A stretch of 64,000 nt of DNA from Streptomyces sp. NBC_01283. Its GTDB lineage: Bacteria; Actinomycetota; Actinomycetes; Streptomycetales; Streptomycetaceae. The position numbers and the translations under genes were made by a program. The notes under the pieces were generated by a model that searched no databases, had not been told where the DNA came from, and worked only from the letters and a program-made list of their open reading frames with translations. The stretch's first letter is position 1; each line of letters begins with the position of its first letter. Shown piece by piece: positions 16,692 through 24,709 of this stretch. The DNA lies in assembly GCF_041435335.1 (NCBI RefSeq), contig NZ_CP108430.1:8962001-9026000 (forward strand), read 5' to 3'.

Positions 16692-17600
16692 GTGAACCTC
16701 TCCAGCCTCGACCTCAACCTCGTCGTCGCCCTGCGCGCCCTGCTCGAAGAACGCAACGTCACCCGCGCCGGCCAGCGCGTGGGCCTGTCCCAGCCCGCGA
16801 TGAGCGCCGCGCTGTCCCGCCTGCGCCGCCACTTCGACGACGACCTGCTGGCCCGCACCGGCGGCCACTACGAACTGACCGCCCTGGGGCAGATCCTCCT
16901 GGAACGCACCTCCACCGCCTGCGACCTCCTGGAGCGCCTGTTCAGCAGCCAGGCCGACTTCGACCCGGCGACCGAGAGCCGCACCTTCACGCTGATGGCC
17001 TCCGACTACGCGGTGGCCGTCTTCGGTGCCGCCCTCGGCCGCCTCGTACATGCCGAGGCCCCCCACGTCAGACTCCGCTTCACCCAGACACCGACGACCG
17101 TCGTGGAGGACCTCGGTGTCCTGCTCAGCACGACCGACGGCCTGTTGATGCCTCACGGCGTGGTCGGCGACGTGCCCCGCACCGACCTCTTCCGCGACGA
17201 GTGGGTCTTCCTGGTCGCGGAATCCAACACCGAAGTGGGCGACCACCTCACCCGGACCCAGCTGGCCGAGCTGCCCTGGGTCACCTACCAGCGCACCTAC
17301 GACGCGCCCGCCGTACGGCAGTTGAGCATGCTCGGCATCGAACCCCGCGTGGAGGTCTCGGTCGACAGCTTCGCCATGCTGCCCTTCATGGTGGCCGGCA
17401 CCCATCGGATCGCCCTGGTCCAAAGGCGCCTGGCCGAGCTGATGCACGACCTCTCGGCAGTACGCCTCCTGCCACCGCCCTACGAGGCCGTGCCGCTCCA
17501 GGAAGCCTTGTGGTGGCACCCCCTCCACACGCACGACTCCACCCACATCTGGCTCAGGCACGCCGCCTTGCGCGTCGCCGCGGAGCTGGACGACGCCTGA
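16692..17600 (+). CDS. LysR-family transcriptional regulator
   Basis: 302 residues from GTG 16692, with GAAGAAGG upstream. The N-terminal winged helix (LNLVVALRALLEERNVTRAGQ, then LSQPAMSAALSRLRRHFDDDLL) is typical, followed by a substrate-binding domain of the NodD/NahR group (FTLMASDYAVAVFG, VSVDSFAMLPFMVAGTHRIALV). It is divergent from the aromatic catabolic operon, and NahR-group proteins usually activate such operons in response to an aromatic acid. It therefore most likely controls that operon. Confidence 0.88.
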   Translation: MNLSSLDLNLVVALRALLEERNVTRAGQRVGLSQPAMSAALSRLRRHFDDDLLARTGGHYELTALGQILLERTSTACDLLERLFSSQADFDPATESRTFTLMASDYAVAVFGAALGRLVHAEAPHVRLRFTQTPTTVVEDLGVLLSTTDGLLMPHGVVGDVPRTDLFRDEWVFLVAESNTEVGDHLTRTQLAELPWVTYQRTYDAPAVRQLSMLGIEPRVEVSVDSFAMLPFMVAGTHRIALVQRRLAELMHDLSAVRLLPPPYEAVPLQEALWWHPLHTHDSTHIWLRHAALRVAAELDDA

Positions 17601-17616
17601 AACGGTAAGCCAGTCG

Positions 17617-18405
17617 TCAGGCAGGGAGTGAGACCGTCGGCGCGAAGGCCGTGATCGCGTCGACGAGGTCGGCCGGAGCTTCCAGCGGGATCAGGTGACC
17701 CGTGCCCGGGATCACCACGAAGTCGGCTCCGGAAAGGTAGGGCACCAGGTTGTTCACGAGCACGTCGACCGGCTCGACATGGTCGTTCTCGCCGGCGACG
17801 ACAAGGGCGGGGACGCTGATCATGCGGGTGTGCTCGGAGACGTCCTCCGCGATACCGCGCAGCGGCCACTGCGTGCGGGCGGCGTCGGCGCCGGACCGCG
17901 AATCGGACACGATCTGCGTCTTGATGGATTCGGGCAGCGCGGTCGCGGTGAGAACGTTGTCCCGTGCGCCGGCGACGGACTCGTCGGAGTCGTAGGCGTG
18001 GGAGAGGCCCTCTCGGTACTCGGCGGTGATCTCCGCGGCGGGCTTCGCCGGACCGGAACCGACGAGGACGATCCCGCGGAGGCCGACGGGCCTGGTCGCC
18101 GCGACCAGTTGCGCGACCTTGCCGCCCATGGAGTGTCCGACGAGGACGTAGTCGGTGACGCCCGCGTCGGCGATCAAGGCGAGCGTGTCGTCGGCGAGTT
18201 GGCGGAGGGTGTACGGGCCGGACATGCCGATCGAGCGGCTCCACCCGCGGAAGTCGACCGTGAGCATGTCGCGCCCCGCGAGGCGGTCCACGACCAGGTC
18301 CCAGGTGCGGGCGGAACCACCCCAGTAGTGCAGGAACACCAGGGTCGGCCCGGCTCCCGGCCGATGGTCGTAAGCGGGCAGGTGCGGCTGCCGGGTGGCG
18401 TTCAT
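17617..18405 (-). CDS. Alpha/beta hydrolase
   Basis: 262 residues from ATG 18405, with GGAGAG upstream. The oxyanion region is LVFLHYWGGSARTWD, the nucleophile elbow GHSMGG, the acid probably in VVAGENDHVEP and the histidine in GTGHLIPLE. It is a soluble single-domain esterase/lactonase-like enzyme of unknown substrate. It is divergent from a broken AraC-type gene that would have been its natural regulator, and ends 16 bp from the LysR stop. Confidence 0.83.
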   Translation of the reverse strand: MNATRQPHLPAYDHRPGAGPTLVFLHYWGGSARTWDLVVDRLAGRDMLTVDFRGWSRSIGMSGPYTLRQLADDTLALIADAGVTDYVLVGHSMGGKVAQLVAATRPVGLRGIVLVGSGPAKPAAEITAEYREGLSHAYDSDESVAGARDNVLTATALPESIKTQIVSDSRSGADAARTQWPLRGIAEDVSEHTRMISVPALVVAGENDHVEPVDVLVNNLVPYLSGADFVVIPGTGHLIPLEAPADLVDAITAFAPTVSLPA

Positions 18406-18517
18406 CGTGGCTCTCTCCAAAATCAATGCGGGGCGGTTTCCCTGTGCGTCCATTGAAACTTTCGCGCCGTGGTGAGGCATCGGCGTGACTGGTCGCCCGA
18501 TGGTGGAAACTGGACAC

Positions 18518-19367
18518 ATGACCGCGATCCGGCAGATGACCTACCAGCCTGTCGGGCCTCTCGGACACGGCGCCGCCGCCGTCGAAACAATGACGTTCGA
18601 CCGCCTTCGCGAGCTGAACGACGGCGGGACGCAGCGTGCCGACTTCCACGTCCTCGCCGTCGTCGATGCCGGCCACGGGGCCGTCACCGTGGACTTCCTC
18701 CGACACCCGATCCGGAAGCGGTCCGCGGTGTGGGTCGCTCCCGGAGCGGTGCACCGGTGGGACGACATCGCCGATGTGGGGGGGGCATGTCGTGCTGTTC
18801 GTGCCGACCGCGCCGGTCACCCACGCCACCCGGGAGCTCGTCGCGTCCCCTGACCTGGTCGCGCACCGGAGCATTCCCGACGCGGACTGGCCGTTCGTCG
18901 ACGCCGCGCGCAACCATCTCCTCCTCGAAGCGTCCGCCCCAGCCGCGGACACCTCGACGGAGCTGCCCGAGATCCTGCTCTCGGCGCTCATCGCCCGGCT
19001 CCGCCCACCGCACACCGAAGCGCGGTCGACGAATCCGGTGTTCCGGCTGTTCCGGTCCAGCGTCGAAGCGCACTTCCGGGCACACCACGACGCCGGCCAC
19101 TACGCCCGGGCACTGGGATACGCGCCCCGCACCCTCTCCAGAGCGGTGCAGCAGGTCACCGGCCGCACCGCGAAGGCGTACATCGTCGATCGGCTCGTCC
19201 TGGAAGCCAAACGGCTCCTCGCACACGACCACCTCACCGCGGCCCAATGCGCCGGCACTCTCGGCTTCCCCGACGCGTCCAACTTCTCGGTGTTCTTCCG
19301 GAACGCCACGGGCATGCGCCCTGGCGCATGGCAGGCGACGGCGGCTCGCCAGGACACTCCAGGATGA
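18518..19367 (+). pseudogene. AraC-family regulator with one-base frameshift in a G8 run
   Basis: The frame starts at ATG 18518 (MTAIRQMTYQPVG) and reads a cupin-like sensor up to WVAPGAVHRWDDIADVGG; the rest of the protein (HVVLFVPTAPVTHAT onward) is in the +1-shifted frame. Removing one G from the run of eight at 18778-18785 gives one continuous protein of about 282 residues. The C-terminal AraC helix-turn-helix pair is intact (YARALGYAPRTLSRAVQQVTG and TLGFPDASNFSVFFRNATGM). The break may be a true mutation, a slippery variable tract or an assembly error. It is divergent from the alpha/beta hydrolase. Confidence 0.75.
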
Positions 19368-19595
19368 CCGGCGTCGCGTCCGTGAAGCCGCCGTCCTGGC
19401 CCGCCTTCGGGCCGCCTACTCAGGTGCGTGGAGCCGGGTCAGCCGCCTGTAGGGCCTACTTGCCAGGCGCGCAGACGGCCCGCTCCCGTTCAAATGCCGT
19501 TCAGCGCACAACCATCAGCCGTTTCCGCGTGTCTGGCAGATGAATCACATCCACGCGCACGCGTCTCGACACCGCTCGCGCCTTGAGGAGGAACC

Positions 19596-21071
19596 GTGGG
19601 CATCCGCAGACCCGCCATATCGACCGCCGTGGCCGCCGCTCTGATCGGGTCGCTCGGCGTGCCGATCGTCGCGAGCACCGCATCCGCGCAGGACGGCGCC
19701 ACCACCGTCCGAGAGGACTTCGACGGCGACGGGTACCAGGACGTCGCCGTCGCCGCCCCCGGTGCGAAGATCGGCGGCCACACCTCGGCCGGATACATCA
19801 CGATCAGCTACGGCTCGGCGCACGGCATCGACCCCGAGCGCACCACGGTCATCAGCCAGGACACCCCCGGCGTGCCCGGAGACTCCCGTGACAACGGGGT
19901 GTTCGGCTACGCGATGGTCTCCCGCGACCTGGACGGCGACGGCCTGACCGACCTGGCCGTGGTCACCCGGGACTACCGGCCGGAGGAGAACGCCAACGGA
20001 TCAGTGATCGTCCTGTGGGGCCGCAAGACCGGCATGACCGGCCAGGACGCCGTCCGCATCGCCGCACCGGCGAACGCCCAGGTCGGCGACGACCTCACCG
20101 CGGGCGACTTCGACGGTGACGGGCACACGGATCTGTTCATGCGCAACGGCGACGACTACGACTACCACGACGTGCTCTACGGCCCCTTCAGCCGGGCCGG
20201 CGCCCCCGCCCGCGAGCAGCAGGTGCAGGTGTACAGCACCGACAACTCCATCAACTCCACCGCCACGGGCGACTTCAACGGCGACGGCATCGAGGATCTC
20301 GCGACCTTCTACGTCTACGAGAACCATGCCGAGGGCGGCAAGCTGTGGCTCGGCACCAAGTCCGGCCTGTCCACCGTCCCGCAGCGGCTGAGCTCCGCCT
20401 CCAGCACCGCCGTCGCCGACTTCGACCAGGACGGCTACGCCGACCTCGCCACCCGGATCTTCCCCGGCGGCGACACCGAGGGCACCGAGGAGGACCCGGG
20501 CACCGTCAAGATCTACTACGGTTCGGCGTCCGGCCCCAGCCAGACCCGTACGCAGACGGTCACCCAGAACACGGCGGGCGTGCCCGGGGCGAACGAGAAG
20601 GGTGACCAGTTCGGCGGACGGCTCAACGCGGGCGACGCGAACGGCGACGGATACCCGGACCTGGCCGTCGGCGTCCCCGGCGAGGCGATCGGCTCGAAGG
20701 CGAAGGCCGGCGCCGTGGTGCTGCTCAAGGGTGGCAAGGACGGGCTCACCGGCAAGGGCGCGCAGGCGTTCCACCAGGACACGGCGGGCGTGCCGGGTGC
20801 CGCGGAGTCCGGCGACGTGTTCGGCGGGTCGGTACGACTGCTCGACGCGACGGGTGACGGCAAGGCGGACCTGATCGCGGGCGCGCCGGGCGAGAACCTG
20901 GGCACCGTAGTGAACGGCGGCGCGGTGTGGCTGCTGCGCGGCAGCGCCTCCGGCCTGACGGCCTCGCAGTCGGTCGCGGAGAACCCCGTGGACATCGGGG
21001 CACCGGCGCCGAAGGCGCTGTTCGGCGAGAACCTGAGCGGCGACAACGGCTCCGGAACGGTGATCCCCTAG
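19596..21071 (+). CDS. Secreted FG-GAP repeat (integrin alpha-like) protein
   Basis: 491 residues from GTG 19596, preceded by GAGGAGGAACC. The signal peptide ends near ASTASAQ (residues 24-30). At least seven FG-GAP blades follow, each with a calcium-loop motif such as DFDGDGYQDVAV, DLDGDGLTDLAV, DFNGDGIEDLAT, DANGDGYPDLAV and DATGDGKADLIA. This builds an extracellular beta-propeller that binds calcium; such proteins are common in Streptomyces secretomes, with binding or cell-surface roles rarely defined. No catalytic domain is attached. Confidence 0.88.
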   Translation: MGIRRPAISTAVAAALIGSLGVPIVASTASAQDGATTVREDFDGDGYQDVAVAAPGAKIGGHTSAGYITISYGSAHGIDPERTTVISQDTPGVPGDSRDNGVFGYAMVSRDLDGDGLTDLAVVTRDYRPEENANGSVIVLWGRKTGMTGQDAVRIAAPANAQVGDDLTAGDFDGDGHTDLFMRNGDDYDYHDVLYGPFSRAGAPAREQQVQVYSTDNSINSTATGDFNGDGIEDLATFYVYENHAEGGKLWLGTKSGLSTVPQRLSSASSTAVADFDQDGYADLATRIFPGGDTEGTEEDPGTVKIYYGSASGPSQTRTQTVTQNTAGVPGANEKGDQFGGRLNAGDANGDGYPDLAVGVPGEAIGSKAKAGAVVLLKGGKDGLTGKGAQAFHQDTAGVPGAAESGDVFGGSVRLLDATGDGKADLIAGAPGENLGTVVNGGAVWLLRGSASGLTASQSVAENPVDIGAPAPKALFGENLSGDNGSGTVIP

Positions 21072-21106
21072 CGCGGCTGCCGCAAAGGGCCGTTACCGGC
21101 CTGCTC

Positions 21107-21148
21107 GGCAAGGATGAGCCCCAGGACGACCTGGGGCCCATCCTTGCC
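21107..21148. terminator. Bidirectional terminator hairpin
   Basis: Long stem between convergent genes: GGCAAGGATG (21107-21116) and GCCCCAGG (21118-21125) pair with CCTGGGGC (21130-21137) and CATCCTTGCC (21139-21148). There is one internal mismatch and an ACGA loop. It should end transcription of both the FG-GAP gene and enolase. Confidence 0.75.
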
Positions 21149-21178
21149 TCTGCCCCTACTGCTACCTCTGCCTGCTGG

Positions 21179-22486
21179 TCACGCCCGACGCAGTGCGGAG
21201 CGGCCCGCGAAGCGCGCCATGTCGCCCAACTCCTCCTCGATCCGGATGAGTTGGTTGTACTTCGCCGTGCGGTCGGAGCGGGAGAGCGAGCCCGTCTTGA
21301 TCTGACCGCAGTGGGTCGCCACCGCAAGGTCCGCGATGGTGGTGTCCTCCGTCTCGCCCGAGCGGTGCGACATGACGGCCGTCCAGCCCGCCTGGTGGGC
21401 CGTGGCCACCGCGGTCAGTGCCTCGGTCAGGGTCCCGATCTGATTGACCTTGACCAGGATCGAGTTGCCGACGCCCGTGCGGATGCCCTCGCGCAGCAGC
21501 GTCTCGTTGGTGCAGAACACGTCGTCGCCGGTGAGCTGACAGCGGTCGCCGACGCGGGCGGTCAGCTCGCGCCAGCCGTCCAGGTCGTTCTCCGCCATCG
21601 GGTCCTCGATGGAGACGACCGGGTACGAGTCGATGAGCTTGGCCAGGTAGTCGGCGTGCTCGGACGGGGTGCGGCGCACCCCCTCGCCCGTGTAGTCGTA
21701 CATGCCGTCGCGGAAGAACTCCGACGACGCCGGGTCCATGACCAGGCCGATGTCCGTGCCGGGGCGGTAGCCGGTGCGCTCGACGGCGGCCGTCACGAAG
21801 TCGAGCGCCTCCTCGGCGGTACGCAGCGCGGGCGCGAAGCCGCCCTCGTCGCCGACGCCTGTGGAGTGCCCGGCGGCCAGCAGATCGCGGCGCAGGGTGT
21901 GGAAGACCTCGCTGCCCATGCGTACGGCTTCGGCGAAGGTGTCCGCGCCGACGGGAGCGATCATGAACTCCTGGAAGTCCAGCGGATTGTCGGCGTGGGC
22001 GCCGCCGTTGACGATGTTCATCATCGGCAGCGGCAGGAGGTGGGCGTCGGCGCCGCCGAGGTAGCGATAGAGAGGCTGGCGGTGGGCCGCCGCGGCGGCC
22101 TTGGCGGCGGCGAGGGAGACGCCGAGGATCGCGTTGGCACCGAGCCTGGACTTCGTGGCGGTGCCGTCGAGGCCGACCAGGGAGGCGTCGAGACCCGCCT
22201 GGTCCGCCGCGTCCCGGCCGCGCACGCATGCCGCGATCTCCCCGTTGACGTGGGCCACCGCGCGGTCGACGCCCTTGCCGTGCCAGCGTGCGGCGTCTCC
22301 GTCGCGCAGCTCCACGGCCTCACGGGCGCCGGTGGAGGCGCCGGAGGGGACAGCCGCACGCCCCAGGGACCCGTCCGTCAGGACGACGTCGACCTCCACC
22401 GTGGGGTTCCCGCGGCTGTCGATGATCCGGCGGGCGGTGACGGTCTCGATGGTGGCGTCGACGGTTCCGACTGCCTTTGCGGACAT
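21179..22486 (-). CDS. eno: Enolase (2-phosphoglycerate dehydratase)
   Basis: 435 residues, full length. Signatures: [14 protein letters not shown] at the N-terminus, [15 protein letters not shown] (substrate loop), GDEGGFAP (acid catalyst glutamate), [20 protein letters not shown] (base lysine) and [10 protein letters not shown]. It interconverts 2-phosphoglycerate and phosphoenolpyruvate in the cytoplasm with Mg2+. It stands beside a MarR regulator and is not in the FtsB/DivIC neighbourhood where I would expect the main actinobacterial enolase, so I infer a second, conditionally expressed copy. Confidence 0.93.
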   Translation of the reverse strand: MSAKAVGTVDATIETVTARRIIDSRGNPTVEVDVVLTDGSLGRAAVPSGASTGAREAVELRDGDAARWHGKGVDRAVAHVNGEIAACVRGRDAADQAGLDASLVGLDGTATKSRLGANAILGVSLAAAKAAAAAHRQPLYRYLGGADAHLLPLPMMNIVNGGAHADNPLDFQEFMIAPVGADTFAEAVRMGSEVFHTLRRDLLAAGHSTGVGDEGGFAPALRTAEEALDFVTAAVERTGYRPGTDIGLVMDPASSEFFRDGMYDYTGEGVRRTPSEHADYLAKLIDSYPVVSIEDPMAENDLDGWRELTARVGDRCQLTGDDVFCTNETLLREGIRTGVGNSILVKVNQIGTLTEALTAVATAHQAGWTAVMSHRSGETEDTTIADLAVATHCGQIKTGSLSRSDRTAKYNQLIRIEEELGDMARFAGRSALRRA

Positions 22487-22565
22487 GGGAGGTCCTTCCC
22501 TTTGTCATGTGCCGTGGCCCCGGCTGCGACAGCGCTGGCGCTGAGCCCGGCAAGGCCAAACACTA

Positions 22566-22628
22566 CAGCAATGCTGCTCAGTTTTGCTGTACAGCATTGC
22601 TGTGCAGGTCGGGTGCGCAGCAATGCTG
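22566..22628. promoter_or_regulatory. Three evenly spaced palindromic operators between eno and marR
   Basis: Perfect palindromes CAGCAATGCTG (22566-22576), CAGCATTGCTG (22592-22602) and CAGCAATGCTG (22618-22628). Their centres are exactly 26 bp apart, about two and a half helical turns. A GCTGTACAGC palindrome abuts the middle copy. They lie in the short divergent gap before the MarR gene and are its most likely binding sites, controlling itself and enolase. Confidence 0.75.
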
Positions 22629-22649
22629 ATCAACGGGGTAAAGTGCCCT

Positions 22650-23072
22650 ATGCCCACCTCGGAAGCCGCCGCCATCGCCGCCGAACTGCGCACTGCGATG
22701 GGCAAGCTCACCCGACGCGTCAAGCACGAGGACCGCATCCCGCTGGGTCAGGTCGCCGTGCTCGGTGCACTCGACCGCGACGGCGCCATGACCACCAGCG
22801 ACCTCGCCACCGATCAGCGCGTACGTCCCCAGTCGATGGCCCGGGCGGTCGGGCTGCTCATGGAACAGAACCTGATCACGCGTCGGGCGCACCCCACGGA
22901 CGGCCGCAAGTCACTGGTCGAACTGTCGGACGCGGGCCGGGCCGCGCTGGAGGCGGAGCGCGGCCGCAGGGTCGGCTGGCTCGCGCAGGCCATCGAGGCC
23001 GAACTCACTGATGAGGAGCGGGAGTTGCTCGGGCGGAGCGCGGCCCTGCTGGAGCGGCTCGCCACACGCTAG
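22650..23072 (+). CDS. MarR-family transcriptional regulator
   Basis: 140 residues from ATG 22650 (MPTSEAAAIAAELR); upstream in-frame starts at 22584 and 22624 would place coding sequence over the palindromic operators. The winged helix is LGQVAVLGALDRDGAMTTSDLAT, RVRPQSMARAVGLLMEQNLI and RAHPTDGRKSLVELSDAG. MarR dimers bind palindromes and are released by phenolic ligands or oxidation; the sole Cys of the longer form is absent in mine. It is divergent from enolase and shares the three operators with it. Confidence 0.88.
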   Translation: MPTSEAAAIAAELRTAMGKLTRRVKHEDRIPLGQVAVLGALDRDGAMTTSDLATDQRVRPQSMARAVGLLMEQNLITRRAHPTDGRKSLVELSDAGRAALEAERGRRVGWLAQAIEAELTDEERELLGRSAALLERLATR

Positions 23073-23509
23073 ATCGGCGCGACGCGTTCTCGTTCTGCCG
23101 GGCCCGGGTTGTGTCGGTGATCGTCCCGGCGTCCGGGGCCTCGCCACGGGTGAAGGTTCCGGCGGCGATCGCCGCGAAGACCGGGGAAGTCGGTCATGCC
23201 GAAGAAGGCGGCACACCGGAAGAAACTCCAACGAGGGAGGGGCTCGGACTCATTGAGCGGATTCGCCCGTCCAACGGGCCGCGCACCTGCTGGTCCCGAG
23301 CAGCCAGGGTGAAGATCCCGTCTATGACTGGCCCGTCTTGACAGCAGTGGCGGAAGAGGTGAAAGGGATGACCCCGCAGGTCTACGACCTGCACCTGGGC
23401 GTGGCACTGGCCGGCCCCGAGGAGCTTTCCAAGGTCTCATTCCAGGTCCGCAAAGGCGTAGGAGTCACTGGAGAAGCCCGCCGCTTAGAAATGATGGGGC
23501 AGGTTCGAG
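23073..23509. other. Intergenic region without a recognisable gene
   Basis: 437 bp between convergent marR and the end of the PKS operon. A plus-strand frame (23368-23562, MTPQVYDLHLGVALAGPEEL) has some protein-like character but no ribosome site of quality, and it runs into the dehydratase gene on the other strand. I do not call it. No strong hairpin was seen. Confidence 0.4.
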
Positions 23510-24709
23510 TCAACCGCAGGGAGCGAGACGCACAGCCAGGCGTTCGGCGTGCAGTGCCTTGAGGCCGTCGACGGTGACCAGGACGTCCGCGATGAGTGTC
23601 GGGTACGGGTGCGTGACCAGGTGCGAGGCGAAGACCTCGTACGTCACCCGGTTCGAGGCCGGGGTCACTTGGCCCCGGAAGCGCACCACGAACGGGTGGC
23701 CCGGGACCGCTTCGAAGCGCCAGTGGTCCTTGCCGATGGTGAAGCCCGAAGCGGCCAGGTGGAAGCTCATGGCCTGCAGGCAGCCGTCCAGTGTCAGGTT
23801 GCCGGGCATGACCGGGTCGTGATGGAAGTGGGCGGCGAAATACCAGGCGTTCGGGTGGACGAGGGTCTCGGCCCGGAGATAGCCGCGTGCCCAGGGGCCT
23901 CCGGAGGGGGCGAATTCCGTGACGTCGCCGAGGAGCAGCATGTCACCGGACGGCAGCCGCGGTGAGCCGGACGGTGGCCATTCGGGGCCGAAGCAGTGGG
24001 CGGCCCTGCCGTCCGCGAACGCCCGGACCAGGGTGGGGCCGAACGCGCGCGAGCGGGGGCTGACGGCGCTGGGAGCCGCTCGCCCCGGGGGCGGGGCGGA
24101 CCGGCTCGGGGTCCACCGCACTCCGGGGGCGGCAGAGAGCTCCTGATAGGAGAAGTAACCGGCCTGGGCGTTGCGGATGGTGAGCCGCAGCTCGTCGGCT
24201 ACCCGGCAGTCCGCCTCGAAGAAGACGATCAGGGACTGGTCCTGCCGGGCGTGGTCGAGGATGCGGACTTCCGCGACCGAGGTCTCGCCTGCCACAGGGG
24301 CACCGGCACCGTGGAAGGTCGCCTCGTACCCCAGGAGCCGGAAGACCCGCTGTGCGTCGTTGTCCAGGTCCGCGCCCAGCCAGCTGAGCAGTACGAGCAG
24401 AGACTGTGTGCTCTCGATCGTCAGGCCGGGGTACATGCGGGCCGTGTGGTCGACGAAGCTGCGGTCCGGCCGCACGAAGGTCCGGGTCCGGATCGAGCCC
24501 CGACACGGTGTCCCGGACGTCCCCAGCGTGCCCGGGGTGCCCTCAAGGCCGGTGACCTCGTCGATGAGGAGCAGCGGGGGCTTGGGCGGACGGGTCTGGC
24601 GTGCCCTGTCGTCCTGGATTGCATAGCGGGGGCCGAACACCTGGGAGACCGGGGCGTGGGAGAGCTCTTCGAGCTGGTCCCTGGCGAAGACGCGGTCGGG
24701 GGTGGTCAT
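23510..24709 (-). CDS. Double-hotdog dehydratase of PUFA-type PKS (PfaC DH-DH-like)
   Basis: 399 residues with two FabA/FabZ-like hotdog domains. The N-terminal one (about 40-190) carries FVDHTARMYPGLTIE, where His88 and Glu99 fit the FabZ-type pair. The C-terminal one (about 250-395) carries HFHHDPVMPGNLTLDG (His294), very close to the FabA/PfaC signature. It should remove water from 3-hydroxyacyl-ACP, and FabA-like domains can also isomerise the double bond, as in PUFA synthases. In PfaC these domains follow KS-CLF; here they stand alone. The ATG overlaps the upstream stop by one base (TGATG). Last gene of the operon. Confidence 0.85.
   Translation of the reverse strand: MTTPDRVFARDQLEELSHAPVSQVFGPRYAIQDDRARQTRPPKPPLLLIDEVTGLEGTPGTLGTSGTPCRGSIRTRTFVRPDRSFVDHTARMYPGLTIESTQSLLVLLSWLGADLDNDAQRVFRLLGYEATFHGAGAPVAGETSVAEVRILDHARQDQSLIVFFEADCRVADELRLTIRNAQAGYFSYQELSAAPGVRWTPSRSAPPPGRAAPSAVSPRSRAFGPTLVRAFADGRAAHCFGPEWPPSGSPRLPSGDMLLLGDVTEFAPSGGPWARGYLRAETLVHPNAWYFAAHFHHDPVMPGNLTLDGCLQAMSFHLAASGFTIGKDHWRFEAVPGHPFVVRFRGQVTPASNRVTYEVFASHLVTHPYPTLIADVLVTVDGLKALHAERLAVRLAPCG

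Noticed and set aside
20927..23011. 694-codon plus-strand ORF across enolase
   Set aside because: Enolase on the minus strand is unambiguous with all catalytic motifs.
23368..23562. Small plus-strand ORF (MTPQVYDLHLG...) after the PKS operon
   Set aside because: Weak start signal and overlap with the 3' end of the dehydratase gene; no family resemblance.
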